DNA of 64,000 nucleotides, taken from contig NC_059471.1 in NCBI RefSeq assembly GCF_018139145.2, positions 203,503,494-203,567,493 on the forward strand, read 5' to 3'. A program made the position numbers and the translations under genes. A model generated the notes under the pieces. It saw only the letters and a list, made by a program, of their open reading frames with translations. It did no database searches and had not been told where the DNA came from. The stretch is from Gymnogyps californianus. Taxonomy: Eukaryota > Chordata > Aves > Accipitriformes > Cathartidae. How positions within the stretch are numbered: position 1 is the stretch's first letter; each line of letters starts with the position of its first letter. Of the stretch, positions 26,541-38,059 are shown piece after piece.

Positions 26541-29500
26541 GCAGCTGGAGTGGTGGATTATACTGGGAACAGAGCAGGGCAGCAAGCTGGGTAACGCGTC
26601 CTCACACAAAGCCTTCTCCCTTTGTGTCTGCACGTGCCCGTTTCTGTCAATGTGATTAAATTAAGCGGTTGATCTTGTTATGCAGGTGATGGGTGGGTGC
26701 TGATGCATAGCCCTCAGGAGCACATAGAGCCTATAGGAAGAATTGGTTTATGGGTCAGTGGCCAAAATTTTTTAAAATCCCTAAGACAACAAGCAGTGTG
26801 GTCCTAAACAAAGCTTATCTTTTCCGATTTCCTTTTTTTTTTTCCCTTGGTGATGAAAGAACAAGAGCGAAACAAAATTCTCTGCATCTGATGAGAAGAA
26901 AAATGTCTGATTTCAGGTCTTCGTAAGGAATGCTGGTGGAACAAAGCGGGAAATTTTTCCTTCTGCTGCTGCTGCGGGAACCGGAGCCTTGCTGTCCCCC
27001 GTGGGAGAACACAGACCACACGCCAAGGAGCCGTGTTTCGCTCCTGCCAAAAGGAATTTGACCCCGCCACTCTCTGGGGACTCCCTAAGCGCTGGGCTGG
27101 CGAGTCCTCTGCCCACCACGCTTTGTGCAAGGCACGAAGTCCCACCAGTGGGGACTGGTGTGTGTCACCTGCCTGGGTTGTTCTCCTCTCTGGAGGGAGG
27201 TCGGCAGGTTCACACCCCCTGGCTGCCCAGTTCAGGCTCTGATTTTTAATTAAATTCCTCCATCAGTCACAAGCGGATGCTGCAGGGTGGTGTTCAGGGG
27301 TAGCTCTCCCTCCCTGCTGGCAGCCAAAGTTGGTCCACAGAAGAGTTGCTGGGACAGAAAGCAAGTGAGAAGAAAGAAAATGACTTTGTGGCCTGAGCCT
27401 GGTGTAATGTTTGAAGACCAGGGAAACAGGTAACATTTGTTTTAGATGGGCTGATCTTTTTTAAGGTAATATAATTATTTGGGATGATCTAACATAAGCA
27501 GCCACCCTGGAAGAGGCACAGGACTCCCTCACAGCTTTCATGCCGAGTCCAGTGGACGCTGGGAGGTGGCTGGAGTGGTACAGTTAGCAACATATGGAGG
27601 AAATGAAACAGTGCCTGGCTGCACACTTGGCTGGTAAGGCTTGGTGTCTCCCTCTGAGCAACTCTTATTAGCAAGGACCACAGGTTCATTTGCTGAGCTT
27701 ATGGTGCTTTGGGGCAGCAAATATATATGCTGGTGTCTAAATGTGGTGCTCAGAAAAGAAGAAATTAAAGGAGACCCTAGATCTTGCTCTGTGCCCTGCC
27801 TTCCTAACTGCTCTGAAGCTGTAGAGCCTCTTGCACAGGCAGCGGGCAGTCTGCCCAGTGGGAAAGCAGTAGTCACTCCTCTGCGTGGCTGGCTGCTCCC
27901 AGTGGCAAAGAGGTGCCGGGTCCCACTCCCCAAATAGTTCACTAGAAGCCCTGTTTGCCGAAGAGCCCCTCCAGCCAGTGCCAGGGACCTCACACCATCC
28001 CTGCAAGCCCCAGCCACGTTCCCCAACACAGCTGTTGCTCTTCAAGCATGGTGTATTCCATGGGTTGCTTTGGACAGGTTCATGTAGACCTACCAAGCAT
28101 CTCTCCACGTGTGTGGCCCTGGCCCTGGTAAGGTGCATGAGCTCGGTTCCAAAGCTTCCCCATCATTTGCTGACTCCGCCGCAGGCTTCCTCTTATCCCA
28201 ACTGCAAACTCCGCACCTAGAGCTGAGGCTGAGGAGGGACGAGCTCTTGGCCAGTTGTTCCATTTGGTGGTATGAAGGTTTGAGCTGCCTGGCTCTCAGC
28301 ACCATCCCTGTTCAGTGGAGCTCAGTGCCACCTCTCCCACTGTGACCACTGCCCGGGCCAACGCTGAGCCTGTCCACAGTGGGACTCAGCTGGTGCTGGC
28401 TAAGAGCTCAGCGTGCTCTCACTGCTGAAGTGAGGTCTGTTTAATACTTGTCTGCACTCAATGTGTAAATATTATGAGGAATCTGTAACAAAATCTCCTG
28501 AAAGCCACTTTACGCAGATGTTACCACGAATAGATTATTGTCCATTTATGGCCGAGGGAGAGACTTTGTAATTTACAGTGCATTTTATATCTCTATGATT
28601 TCTGTGGCACTGAGAGTAGCCAGCAAAAATCTATTAATAACAAAGAGGACAGAGATCTCTGTAACAGGAGAAAGAAGGATGGTGCAAGGGTGATTTACGA
28701 TTACTCAAACAAAACAGTTTGCTCAAAGGCAGACTGTCTTCTTAAGAAAAAAATATTGCTATGTAAACAGGTGATAAATAATCATCTATAATGAGACAAT
28801 TTAAACAGGTGATATGAATTATTTCTTCATAAAAGTACAAATAACATTTACTGCTGTTTTGACAACAATCTCATTAATGGTCAGGGTCCCATTTAATTAG
28901 CCCTTGGATACACTGCTTTAAGACTTTCCTTTACCCACTCTGCATGCTGCGTGACCTCCTCCCAACAGCTTTATCTTGGGGGGTGGTTTTTGTACAACTG
29001 AAACTCCAAAATACTGCCAACATTTAAAAGAATTGCAGCAGAAGAAAGCCAAGAGATTTTCTGATAACCTTAAAAGTAATGGGGAATGTAGGCTCACTCC
29101 AGACATCAAACCCAAAGCGGCGCTAGGTCCAAGGGAAGCTCTTGGCTCAACCTTTGCTCATTCATTTGTGTGGCAAATCCAGGCTGTTAATGATATGTAA
29201 AGTGTATATTAATAAACATGAACACAGAGCAATAAACCTGGGCCACCTTGTCCCTGGGAAAATTGCAGCACTCGCAGAGGAGCATTAGAGATGGCTTTAG
29301 TTGTGGGTTTGGAGGGCTGGGGATGCGAGGAACCAGCCAAGATAGAGATGACACAGCAGAAGGCCTGGGGCTCTGATGAGTCTCAACCGCTTGGGGGGTT
29401 ATGAAAGCAGCAACCGTTTGGGTTTGTTCTTTATACTTACTAAAGTCCCATTTTATGAACACCCCTGGCCCGGGAATGCGTACACAACTAAAAATAACTT

Positions 29501-32500
29501 GAAATGAATGTGAGCCAAAGTCAGCCCACCTGGCGGCTGCAAATGCAGTTATCTCCTGTTCCTTCCTTCCTTCCTTCCCGCCTGCCTCCCCCGGCTCAGT
29601 TTAACCAGAGCACAGGTGTCTTCCTGCACACCAGCGCTGGAAAGATGAAGCAACTACTCTTCTCTTAAACCAGTGGGGGTTTGATCACTTGTGCTGATTT
29701 ACTTGTGAATCAGAGCAGGGCAATGCTAATGCCCTGCAGATGCTTCCCTTCCAAACCTCAGCATTCTCAGAGGGAGCCGGTGAGATGGGGCACAGGGGAT
29801 GGCTGCCCCACCTGACTGCAAAGCAGCAGATCCTCACAGTGATTGTAAACAGATCTGGCAGAGGGAGGAGGCAGTACTACACTGGCCAAAGCCAAATATA
29901 ACCATGAGTAACATCAGCACAGGTAGTAGGAAGTCCCATCCTGGGGTCTCTACCTTTCCTCTACTCCTTTCAGCTTCTCTTGGACTCTCAACAGTTACCA
30001 GTTGAGGCTTTCTTTCCATCACAGTTGAAGAGAGATAAGCATATATAGACACTTGAATAGTTTTATTTAGCTAGACCTTTTTATGTAAAACAGATCTGCT
30101 TCATGTCCCTTTGAAACAATGTCTTCAAAGACAGCAATTTCTTTTGGCACAACCGTGTTGATCCAAATCTAACTTGAAGGCAAGACAGGGCAGAGCTGCT
30201 CAGCCAAGTCCTGCCCTTGGAAGCAGTCACTAGCTGTGGACATTTTCTAGAGGTGAGACTGGGTGCAAGGGAGCACTGAGCTGTTTCTCAGCTTTTCCAG
30301 CAATCCCTACGTGGACATGAACACATCACCTAAACTTTCACCCTCTGCATTTCCATATATGAAACAAGAGTAAGGATGATCAATTTTCTAAATAGCTTTT
30401 GGATCTACAGAGGAAAGACACCACATATAGGACTTCTGAATATGTAATCAGGACCAACAGGTAGCCTGCAGGCCAGCTTCTGCCTTCACCTTTGAGGTGT
30501 TCATTTTAGCAGTCCTCCAAGGACATGCTACGGCCCTTGCACATGAGCTGGTGCCTGGACCCATGAGCAGTGTGGGGCATGTGGGGGGTCCCAAATGGGG
30601 ACCACCCCACACTACTCTGGAGGCCAACTCACCCTGAAAACACTTTTTATTTTGATGCAAAATGGAGCTGCACGGTGTTAGCCCCATGTTTCAACACAGG
30701 TTTTATTTTTATCTTTGCATGTGGAACAGGTTCACACACTGAATGGTAATTTGAAATGTCAGGTTTAACCCTGAGTGAAAGACATCAAATATGTTGGCAA
30801 GAAAGCAAAATCCATGGCTGTTCTCATGCCATTTGCTTCCTTTCAACAAGCTTTGAGAAAAGGCAGCAGTGGTGTGTCGGCAGCAGCCCCAACCACTGGC
30901 GCAGGGAGGAGGGTGGGAGTGCGCCTGCCGTCTCCATGTCCCCGCCAACTCGACTACTGCTGACCTTCCTGAAATCTCATTTCTCAGCCTGCCTCTTGTA
31001 CAGTAGCGCTGCACCTACATGAAGGGCAGAGGTGGCTCCTTCTCCTGCTTGTCCAGCCCAGTCCAGTGATGGGCACCTCGCTGTTGGACATGGGTTTGAC
31101 CCTCAGGGACTGCCACCATGTTCCCTGGGCAAATGCACTTGTCCCCAGCCACTGAAAGGAGCAGGACCCCCTTCTCTGGGCTTCTTTTTAACCAGAAGGG
31201 ATGTGGGAGAAGGAGCGCAGGAGGACTGAAGTCAGATACCTCCAGGGCAGGTGATGTTTGGGAGCCACCTCATGCCAAGCATTTCCATACACCCCTCTCT
31301 GCTTAGCTTGTGCTTGGCAGGCGGGCTGCTTGCACTGCCAGTTTGAAGCATCTTGGTTCAGGAAGGGTTTGCATTGCCCTTTGGGGGGAGGACCCTGGTC
31401 CTGACCTGCCCAGCACAACAGTGTTTCTGTCTGTATTGACTGCAGCCCTCCCAGCTGGGAAATGTTTTGGTTACCTACTGCCTCGCCACGGAGCCCTAAA
31501 ATCACTGATTAGATTTCAGAAATTGGGCCAGGGTGAAGAACCACTCAGAGCTGGTCAGAAACATTGTGGGGCAGCAGGAGAAAGGTGCCAGACGAGTCAA
31601 GGCAGCGGAGGAAAGGGGTGTTGTTCAGGGGGAGCTGCACAGAAAATAAAAGGTTGGGCAAGCCAAAGGGAAAGAAATCCTCTCTGCTGTGCAGCTGATG
31701 GATAGAAGAAACAAGAGAGGCTGAAAGAGGGAAACTCTGAAACTGAAAGATGTCATTACTTACAGTTCTTTAGCTGATCTTCCAAACACATTCATGCCCA
31801 GCACATTTTTTTCAAACAGATATCCAGCCCTCTTGTGAATCCAGATGAATTATGTCTGTGCTCTCATTACTCCCTGTGTTCATACTACCATAAAATATGC
31901 AATTGATTTCATACAGCGTGAGGTGCTCTTTTAAATTTCATGGCTGCCTGTTACATAGAGAGACTCTTGCTTTAGTATTTATTCTGTTGCTTTTCTCCTG
32001 AGCGTGATTAGATTTGTCAAACACAGCAGTCACCACTACCAGTCTTACTGTGTCTTTTGAAAGCTTATATTGCTCTCAACTTGCTTTGATTTGATTCTTG
32101 ATAGGTCAAGAATTCCTCATGACTATACAAAAGAAATTATTAGATTTCAGTTAGGGGTTCATTAACAAACTTTATCAGCTCTGGAGGAGGCTAGTCACTG
32201 TGCAAGGTTCGAATCTTCCATCCACACCAGATCTTTCCCCACCTTTCCTTTATTATTACTTTTATAAACGCTCCTCATTTTGTTAATGCACATAATTTTC
32301 TTACTGAGCACAGACTGGAACAAAGGGTTCAATAATATTTAATGGGGTTTTTTTTGCTTTTGTCTTCACTGAGGCTTTCAGCTGGGATCTGAACACCAGC
32401 ACAGTTAACATGGATGACTATGGTAAATGCTGAAGCCTGAATAGGCAAAGAATAAGTTCCAGAATACATAGAAAAGGAGGTGTTTTCAAATCTTCTGGGC

Positions 32501-32570
32501 TTGCAATTCATCCTAGAGTTGTTAGGAGCCAGCAGAAGCAACTGCAGACCCAGTTGTCACTGTCTTTGGG
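26541..32570. other. Non-coding, no gene seen
   Basis: No recognised gene. A (CTTC)n run lies at about 29559-29578. The segment 27000-28400 is GC-richer with many overlapping short frames on both strands, none recognisable. The segment 28440-28900 is AT-rich and free of visible repeats, with a texture like conserved non-coding DNA. AATAAA signals are scattered (for example around 29211 and 29231). Confidence 0.55.
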
Positions 32571-32574
32571 CACT

Positions 32575-33460
32575 CAAGGAGGATGGTGATGTTTCAGAGG
32601 ACTGGAAAAGATATACACACACATTTAAATATATTCAGAAAGGGTGAAAAGAAGCTCTCAGGGAATTATAGACCAGTTTGCCAAGCTTCAGCTCTCAGAA
32701 AAATACTGGGAAAAATAAGAACATATAGAAAAAAAAACCGATGAGAAATAGCCAGCACATATCTGTCAAGAACACGTGATGTCAGATGCATTGAATCTAT
32801 TTCTGAAAAACAGCAAGTGTCGTGGTTTAACCCCAGCCGGCAGCTAAGCACCACGCAGCCGCTTGCTCACTGCCCCCCCACCCCTGGGATGGGGGAGAGA
32901 ATCAGGAAAAAAAACTCGTGAGTTGAGATAAAGACAGTTTAATAGGACAGAAAGGAATGAAAAACAATGATAATGATAATAATAATAATATGACAATAGC
33001 AATACTAAAAGAATTAAACTATACAAAGTAAGTGGTGCACAATGCAATTGCTCACCACTCGTTGACCGATGCCCAGTTAGTTCCCGAGCCGCGATCCCCC
33101 CTCCCAGTTAACTCCCCCCAGTTTATATACTGGGCATGATGTCATATGGTATGGAATAGCTCTTTGGCCAGTTTGGGTCAGCTGTCCTGGCGGCGTCCCC
33201 TCCCAGCTTCTTGTGCCCCTCCAGCCTTCTTGCTGGCTGGGCACGAGAAGCTGAAAAATCCTTGACTTAGTATAAACACTACTTAGCAACAACTAAAAAC
33301 ATCGGTGTGTTATCAACATTCTTTTCCTACTAAATCCAAAACACAGCACTATACCAGCTACTAGGAAGAAAATTAACTCTGTCCTAGCCGAAACCAGGAC
33401 AGCAAGTGACCTTGTTGATAAGAAAAAAGCAGTTGACTTCACATTTCTTGTAGCGATTGT
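32575..33460 (+). mobile_element. CR1/L3-like LINE ORF2 fragment, split by an LTR
   Basis: Before the LTR the + strand keeps a decayed LINE reverse-transcriptase text: 'gaggactggaaaag' (EDWK, about 32598), 'gggaattatagaccagtttg' (the NYRPV-type motif, 32661-32680), 'aaatactgggaaaaata' and 'ctgtcaagaacacgtgatg'. After the LTR it resumes with 'ccttgttgataagaaaaaa', 'gcagttgacttcac' (33411-33445). This is the order seen in old amniote CR1/L3-type elements just before the KAFD motif. In-frame stops and shifts make it a fossil. Confidence 0.75.
32818..33401 (-). mobile_element. Solo LTR of an avian endogenous retrovirus (copy 3 of 4)
   Basis: It has TGTCGTGG...CCAGGACA ends with the 5-bp duplication GCAAG (32813-32817 and 33402-33406). 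On the minus strand the TATA box is the complement of 33122-33129 and ATTAAA the complement of 32938-32943. It is nearly identical over its length to the copy at 18114, apart from small indels near 32870-32920 and a longer AAT run at 32978-32990. It inserted into an older CR1/L3-like LINE. Confidence 0.94.
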
Positions 33461-36400
33461 CCACAGATCCATTCAAACTGAACAGGCCCCACATCTTATG
33501 GCCATAGTCTTTTCTAGCCTAATCATCATCAAGCAGGTGCATGCCCTGTCTCTGCCCTGTCAGGCCACGACCATGCATAATGTATAGTTTGGTCATTGCC
33601 CATGCACCCTCAGATCCCCTTACACATCTAGATGGAACTCTTTTTATGACTGAAGCCTTCTTTTATCTACCCTTAGATCTTCAACTTGGATGTTAGCTTG
33701 ACTTACCCCTTTCATTCATTCTCCCCCCTTTGGCAGCTTTCTCCCTGAAAAAGGAGAGGCATTTTTATTTAATCTTTGATATTCAGACCCCTGGAGCTGC
33801 TGAGTCTCCAGTCTGCCCTGAGCCCTGGTGCATATAGACACAGTTTGTTTTTTGAAGTTCCCTTTGAAGTCCAGACTCGGTGACCACACCCAGAGTGGGA
33901 GGATGTATGGGCATCCTCTGGGTTGCACGGTTTAGACATACAACCCGTTTGCTATACGTAAACCTCCAACACTGTCAAGAGTTTAACCCTGGGGTTCAAA
34001 ACCAGTATGTAGCAGAAATCTCTGGAGAAGAAAGTCTGCAGAAATTTCTCCTCATTAAAATTTTCTGTGTCTTAACAGAGCCCCGGGCTTTGCATTTCCA
34101 GCCCAGTGCATATCAGCACCAAAGATGACATCTATACTAGTGAACTAAACAGGGTCTGGGTACAGGCTTGAGCACTTGCCTGCAATCATCCCAGCTTTTT
34201 AACTTCTGGCGTACTGCCTGGCATGGTTTTGACCTGTGTCAACTGGCAGTCCCCAGACAATCCCCCAGGCTCAGTCTGAAACTGTTCCCTATAGGAAGTA
34301 AGGGTGGGAATGAAGGAGTTTAGCCCGATGGATGTGAACTGTGCCACACCATCTGTCCTTAAGGCAAAAGAGCAAGTCCTGGCTCAGTTTTATTTACCAA
34401 TATTAGCAAAGAGACTCCCTTTTAGGATGGCACAAGGACTTGCCTGTTGGCCAAATGGTAACTGAGTAAGAGGTCTTTGAGTTTAACTCTGGCACAGTAC
34501 AACCCCACTCCAGATTTCCTGGCCCCAAATGGCCACTAGTGAAGCTCATCATCGGTATTCCAGCTCTCAGAGATGCTCACAGAGCCAAAAATATTGGCTC
34601 AAGGAACCAAGTTAAGCTTAAGGACAAGTAACCCCCTACAACATTAAAACATGGGGAATGCAGGAAAATAGATCCTAATGGGGAGCATGTTCCGCATGTT
34701 GCCAATGTCAATTAAAAACGGCTGCTTGGGTTCAGCAGGGTGGTATCCTTCTGCAGGGTCATTGTGGAGCTCTCCAACTCCTCAGATCTCTTGGACAACA
34801 GACAGAAAGCTAAAGACAGTCTAGTCCCTGGACCTCACAGGGGCAAATCTGAATGTGATTCTGGTCAGGACTTGTCTTCCCTAAGCTGTCAGGGACAGAC
34901 GTACTCTACAGCTCACCTGGGATCCAGTTCAAGTATGGGTCTGTCTGTCTCTTGCTGGCATGTGTTATTTGACTCTGCAAATAATACTGCACTATGCCAA
35001 TTTCTCAGGAATACATCCCCTCCATATAACAGGGTCTGCTCTTCTGTAGTGGCAAATTGACTAGCATGCCATGCCAGTCTTCTTCACATTTCTCCCTGTC
35101 ATGATTTGTTCTTCCTTCTCTGTTGGGGTGGGGGCCCTTACCCATAAAACCTGCAGGCCCAGAGCCTTTGGTGGCCCTAGGAAAGGGCTAGCCTATAAAT
35201 TTCAGTGGTTTAACCCCCAGAGCACTGAGGAAGGTCTCTTGATGCTGCCGTGTCCAAGTGTTGACCTGCCTTATGATACTCTGGAAGAAGCTGAGGATGC
35301 TCAGTTTCCTCTATTGTGCAGAGAAGACATTTTGGGGTTGTGCATGACACATCAGATTTTCTTCCCAGTGCTGTAACAACCAAATACTGAATACACTGCC
35401 AATTACCTCAGCCTGTTCTGCCCAGCATTTCAGCAACAGCCATATTCAGTTTTCCAAGATACTCAAAGCTCATCTGTTTCCTTGGACTTACTTAAACAGA
35501 AAATTAACCTGGGCCTTCTAATGAATGCTTTTTGGATACTTTTTCCAGGACACTTGTGAATTACCTCCACCTCTCTTCAACCTCCAATACTCTGAAAGGT
35601 AAAGGCAGCTGTAATTGTGGTCAGCACAATCTTATGGATGCAGTTCTGATCCCAGGATGTAAAGATGCTGTTGGTGAGGGACTATCTTCTCTGGGGAGAG
35701 AACCTATAACCTATATTTCATAGCAGTAAGACCTATTTTTTGATTCACCTGGATCAGGAAACAAGTTTTGCCTGGTAGTTTGAATAGGTCTGGTTCACCT
35801 TGGTAGGAATTGATTCTGCTCATCTGAGGTGAGCTGCCTGGACTGAAGGACACAAGGTTGCCCATTAATTTGGCTAAAGCCAAATCTGGCAACTTGGAGC
35901 TCCTTTCAGGCCTTCACAGAGCCCTGTGTCCTTTCAGAGGACACATTGAAAAATGACTTTTCCTTGGGCATGGGTGTGCTGAGATCCCTGTTCACTTGAA
36001 GCAACCTGAAACAAACCACCATGCACTTGTGAATACCTGGGGTACTGTCTGTGGTCACCAAGGAAAGAGTTGACAAGTGGGTGACCTTCTTCAGGACATG
36101 TTGATCCATGTATAAATTCACTTTCTTTTCTCCTTTTCCTCTTCACAGCAGTCTAATAAGTGTCTCCATGAACTCAGACTGAAACAGCCTGTGGGCTTAT
36201 GAATGCATGCTAGCCTTTATCTTGGCTTGGCTTGGAATACTCCAGTAGATACTGCTAATACTGATAAAGTTCCCAGTCTCAAGTGCTTACAAGGCACATC
36301 CATCCAGAGTTTGGGTATGCATATGTACACCATTCTTAGAGAAACACCAATGAGTCAGAGAAATAACCTACCAGTGACTTCAGCAAGGCTTTGGTATCAC

Positions 36401-37070
36401 TCCACAAAACTCTCTCATGGGCAAGCTAAGAAAATATGGACTAAATAAGTAGTAAATCTGCTGGAAAACTGTGCTCAAAGGGTAGTTATCAGGGGTCCGT
36501 GATCAGACTTGAAGGCCTTATTGAATAGATTCCCTATGGACCAGTCCCAGGCCAAGCAGAAGCCAATGTATCCATTAATGGTCCTGACACAGCAATAGAC
36601 AACGCTCTCACTGGTGTTGTGGATGATCAAAGCTGGGGGAGGAGATAAATGCAAACCCTTTGAAAGGCAGGATTGGAATTGAAAAGTTCCCGACCAATTA
36701 CAGCAAGAACCTAAAATAAATAGCCAATAACCCCTTAAGGATAAGGGCAAAGTATGATATATGGGTAGTAATAGGCAACTACACATACAAATTGGGTAAC
36801 TGCCTAAGCAGCAGCTCTGCAGAGATGGAGCTGGTGATTAAAGATGAATATGAGTCATAGGCTTGGTGCTGCTGTGAAAGAAGGCAGATGCCACACTCAG
36901 ATATAGGAAGAGGAGTTGTAAGAAAGATGCAGTCAGTATTTCTTTCTCCACTTTATTCACCATTTCAAGACTTCTGAAATTTTGTGCATTTTCGAGTACC
37001 ACACTTCACAACTCCAACTGGACAGTGCCCTGAGGAAGGCAGGGAGGAGTGTTTTGCCTGGACGCAAAAA
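33461..37070. other. Non-coding, unexplained open stretches
   Basis: No gene is recognised. Between about 34740 and 36450 there are several medium open frames in succession on the + strand (34740-35060, 35071-35376, 35532-35723, 36203-36448), with scattered splice-like tracts such as 'ccttttcctcttcacag' near 36133-36149. I cannot match their translations to any family. They may be chance, an old retroelement, or a decayed gene copy. Confidence 0.4.
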
Positions 37071-37074
37071 AACC

Positions 37075-37450
37075 TGGCCTGGGAAGAAGAGAAAGAATTT
37101 GGTTTGGTTCATCTAGAGAAGGTAGGGCTGAAGGGTGGGACAAAAAAAAGTATGCTAATGCTCTTCAGGTTACGATAAAAGATTGCTACCCAGAGAAGGG
37201 AGCCAAACTAACTGTGTGTGTATCAAGTGTAGGGCAGCAAGTCATGCAGAAAGACATTAGGACAAACTCAAGGATAAGTAAGCTCTGGAACAGATGGCCT
37301 AGGAGACCTGCAGTATTTTAGAAACAGATTGTAAAATACCAGTAAAGACTGATTTAGATATAATCAGTCCTGTGCTGGGGTTATGAGATGGGACAAGATG
37401 GCCTCTCTACTTCCTGTCACTCCCATCATACATGATTCTGCGATCCTGTC
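37075..37450 (+). mobile_element. CR1/L3-like LINE 3' fragment
   Basis: The order is that of the C-terminus and 3' end of an old CR1/L3-type LINE. 'gaagagaaagaatttggtttggttcatctagagaaggt' corresponds to the ERLKELGLFSLEK block. 'gacattaggacaaactcaagg' corresponds to the DIRKN block. 'ataagtaagctctggaacagatggcctaggaga' corresponds to the WNRLPRE block. 'gggacaagatggcctct' and 'catgattctgcgatcctg' (about 37390-37448) form the LINE 3' end. It is highly diverged and non-coding. Confidence 0.75.
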
Positions 37451-38022
37451 ATTATTTTTTAATTCAGTACCATATCAATGTCATTGCATGGTCTACCTGA
37501 TTTGCTAACCTATTTACCTTTTCTCCAGCATTTCTTCTGCTGATATCATTCCTCTCTTCGCTCTCCTGCTCTCTGATGGCCTTATCTCAGTGGTTTTGTT
37601 GTCCTTCTCTTCTTCTCCCTGAAAGGCAACCTCTTTCATATCATTAGTTTTTCTCACAACAACACCTCGTAAACAGCAATTTTCTTCAGCTACACATTCA
37701 AAGTAGGTGTTTTTACCCTCAGATGTTTAAGCACACAAAGGTGAATCATTGTTTTTTGTTCCTTCTTCTTCTGCTTTACATTCTCAGAAGGGTGATGGGT
37801 TGTGCCCTCCCAGTGATATGCAGCTTTCTCTCACACCCACGGGCCAAAATCTCTGCATTAAGGATTTAAACAAAAGTGTGGTCTACAAGCTTAGGAACAA
37901 AGGGAAGGGTAAGAAAAAAGCTATTACAAGCTGAGAGTCTTACAGATGCCTATTTTCATCCTGTGTTAGACATTTAAACAAGAGACTTAAGTGGCAAGCC
38001 TACTTGGCTCCATGCACAGTCA

Positions 38023-38059
<37 letters not shown>

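Noticed and set aside
27538..28029. 163-codon minus-strand frame
   Set aside because: Several overlapping frames of similar length exist on both strands in this GC-richer patch; none matches a known family.
32160..32235. tRNA-like T-arm 'ggttcgaatc'
   Set aside because: The flanking bases do not form a T stem, and no acceptor, D or anticodon arm can be built around it.
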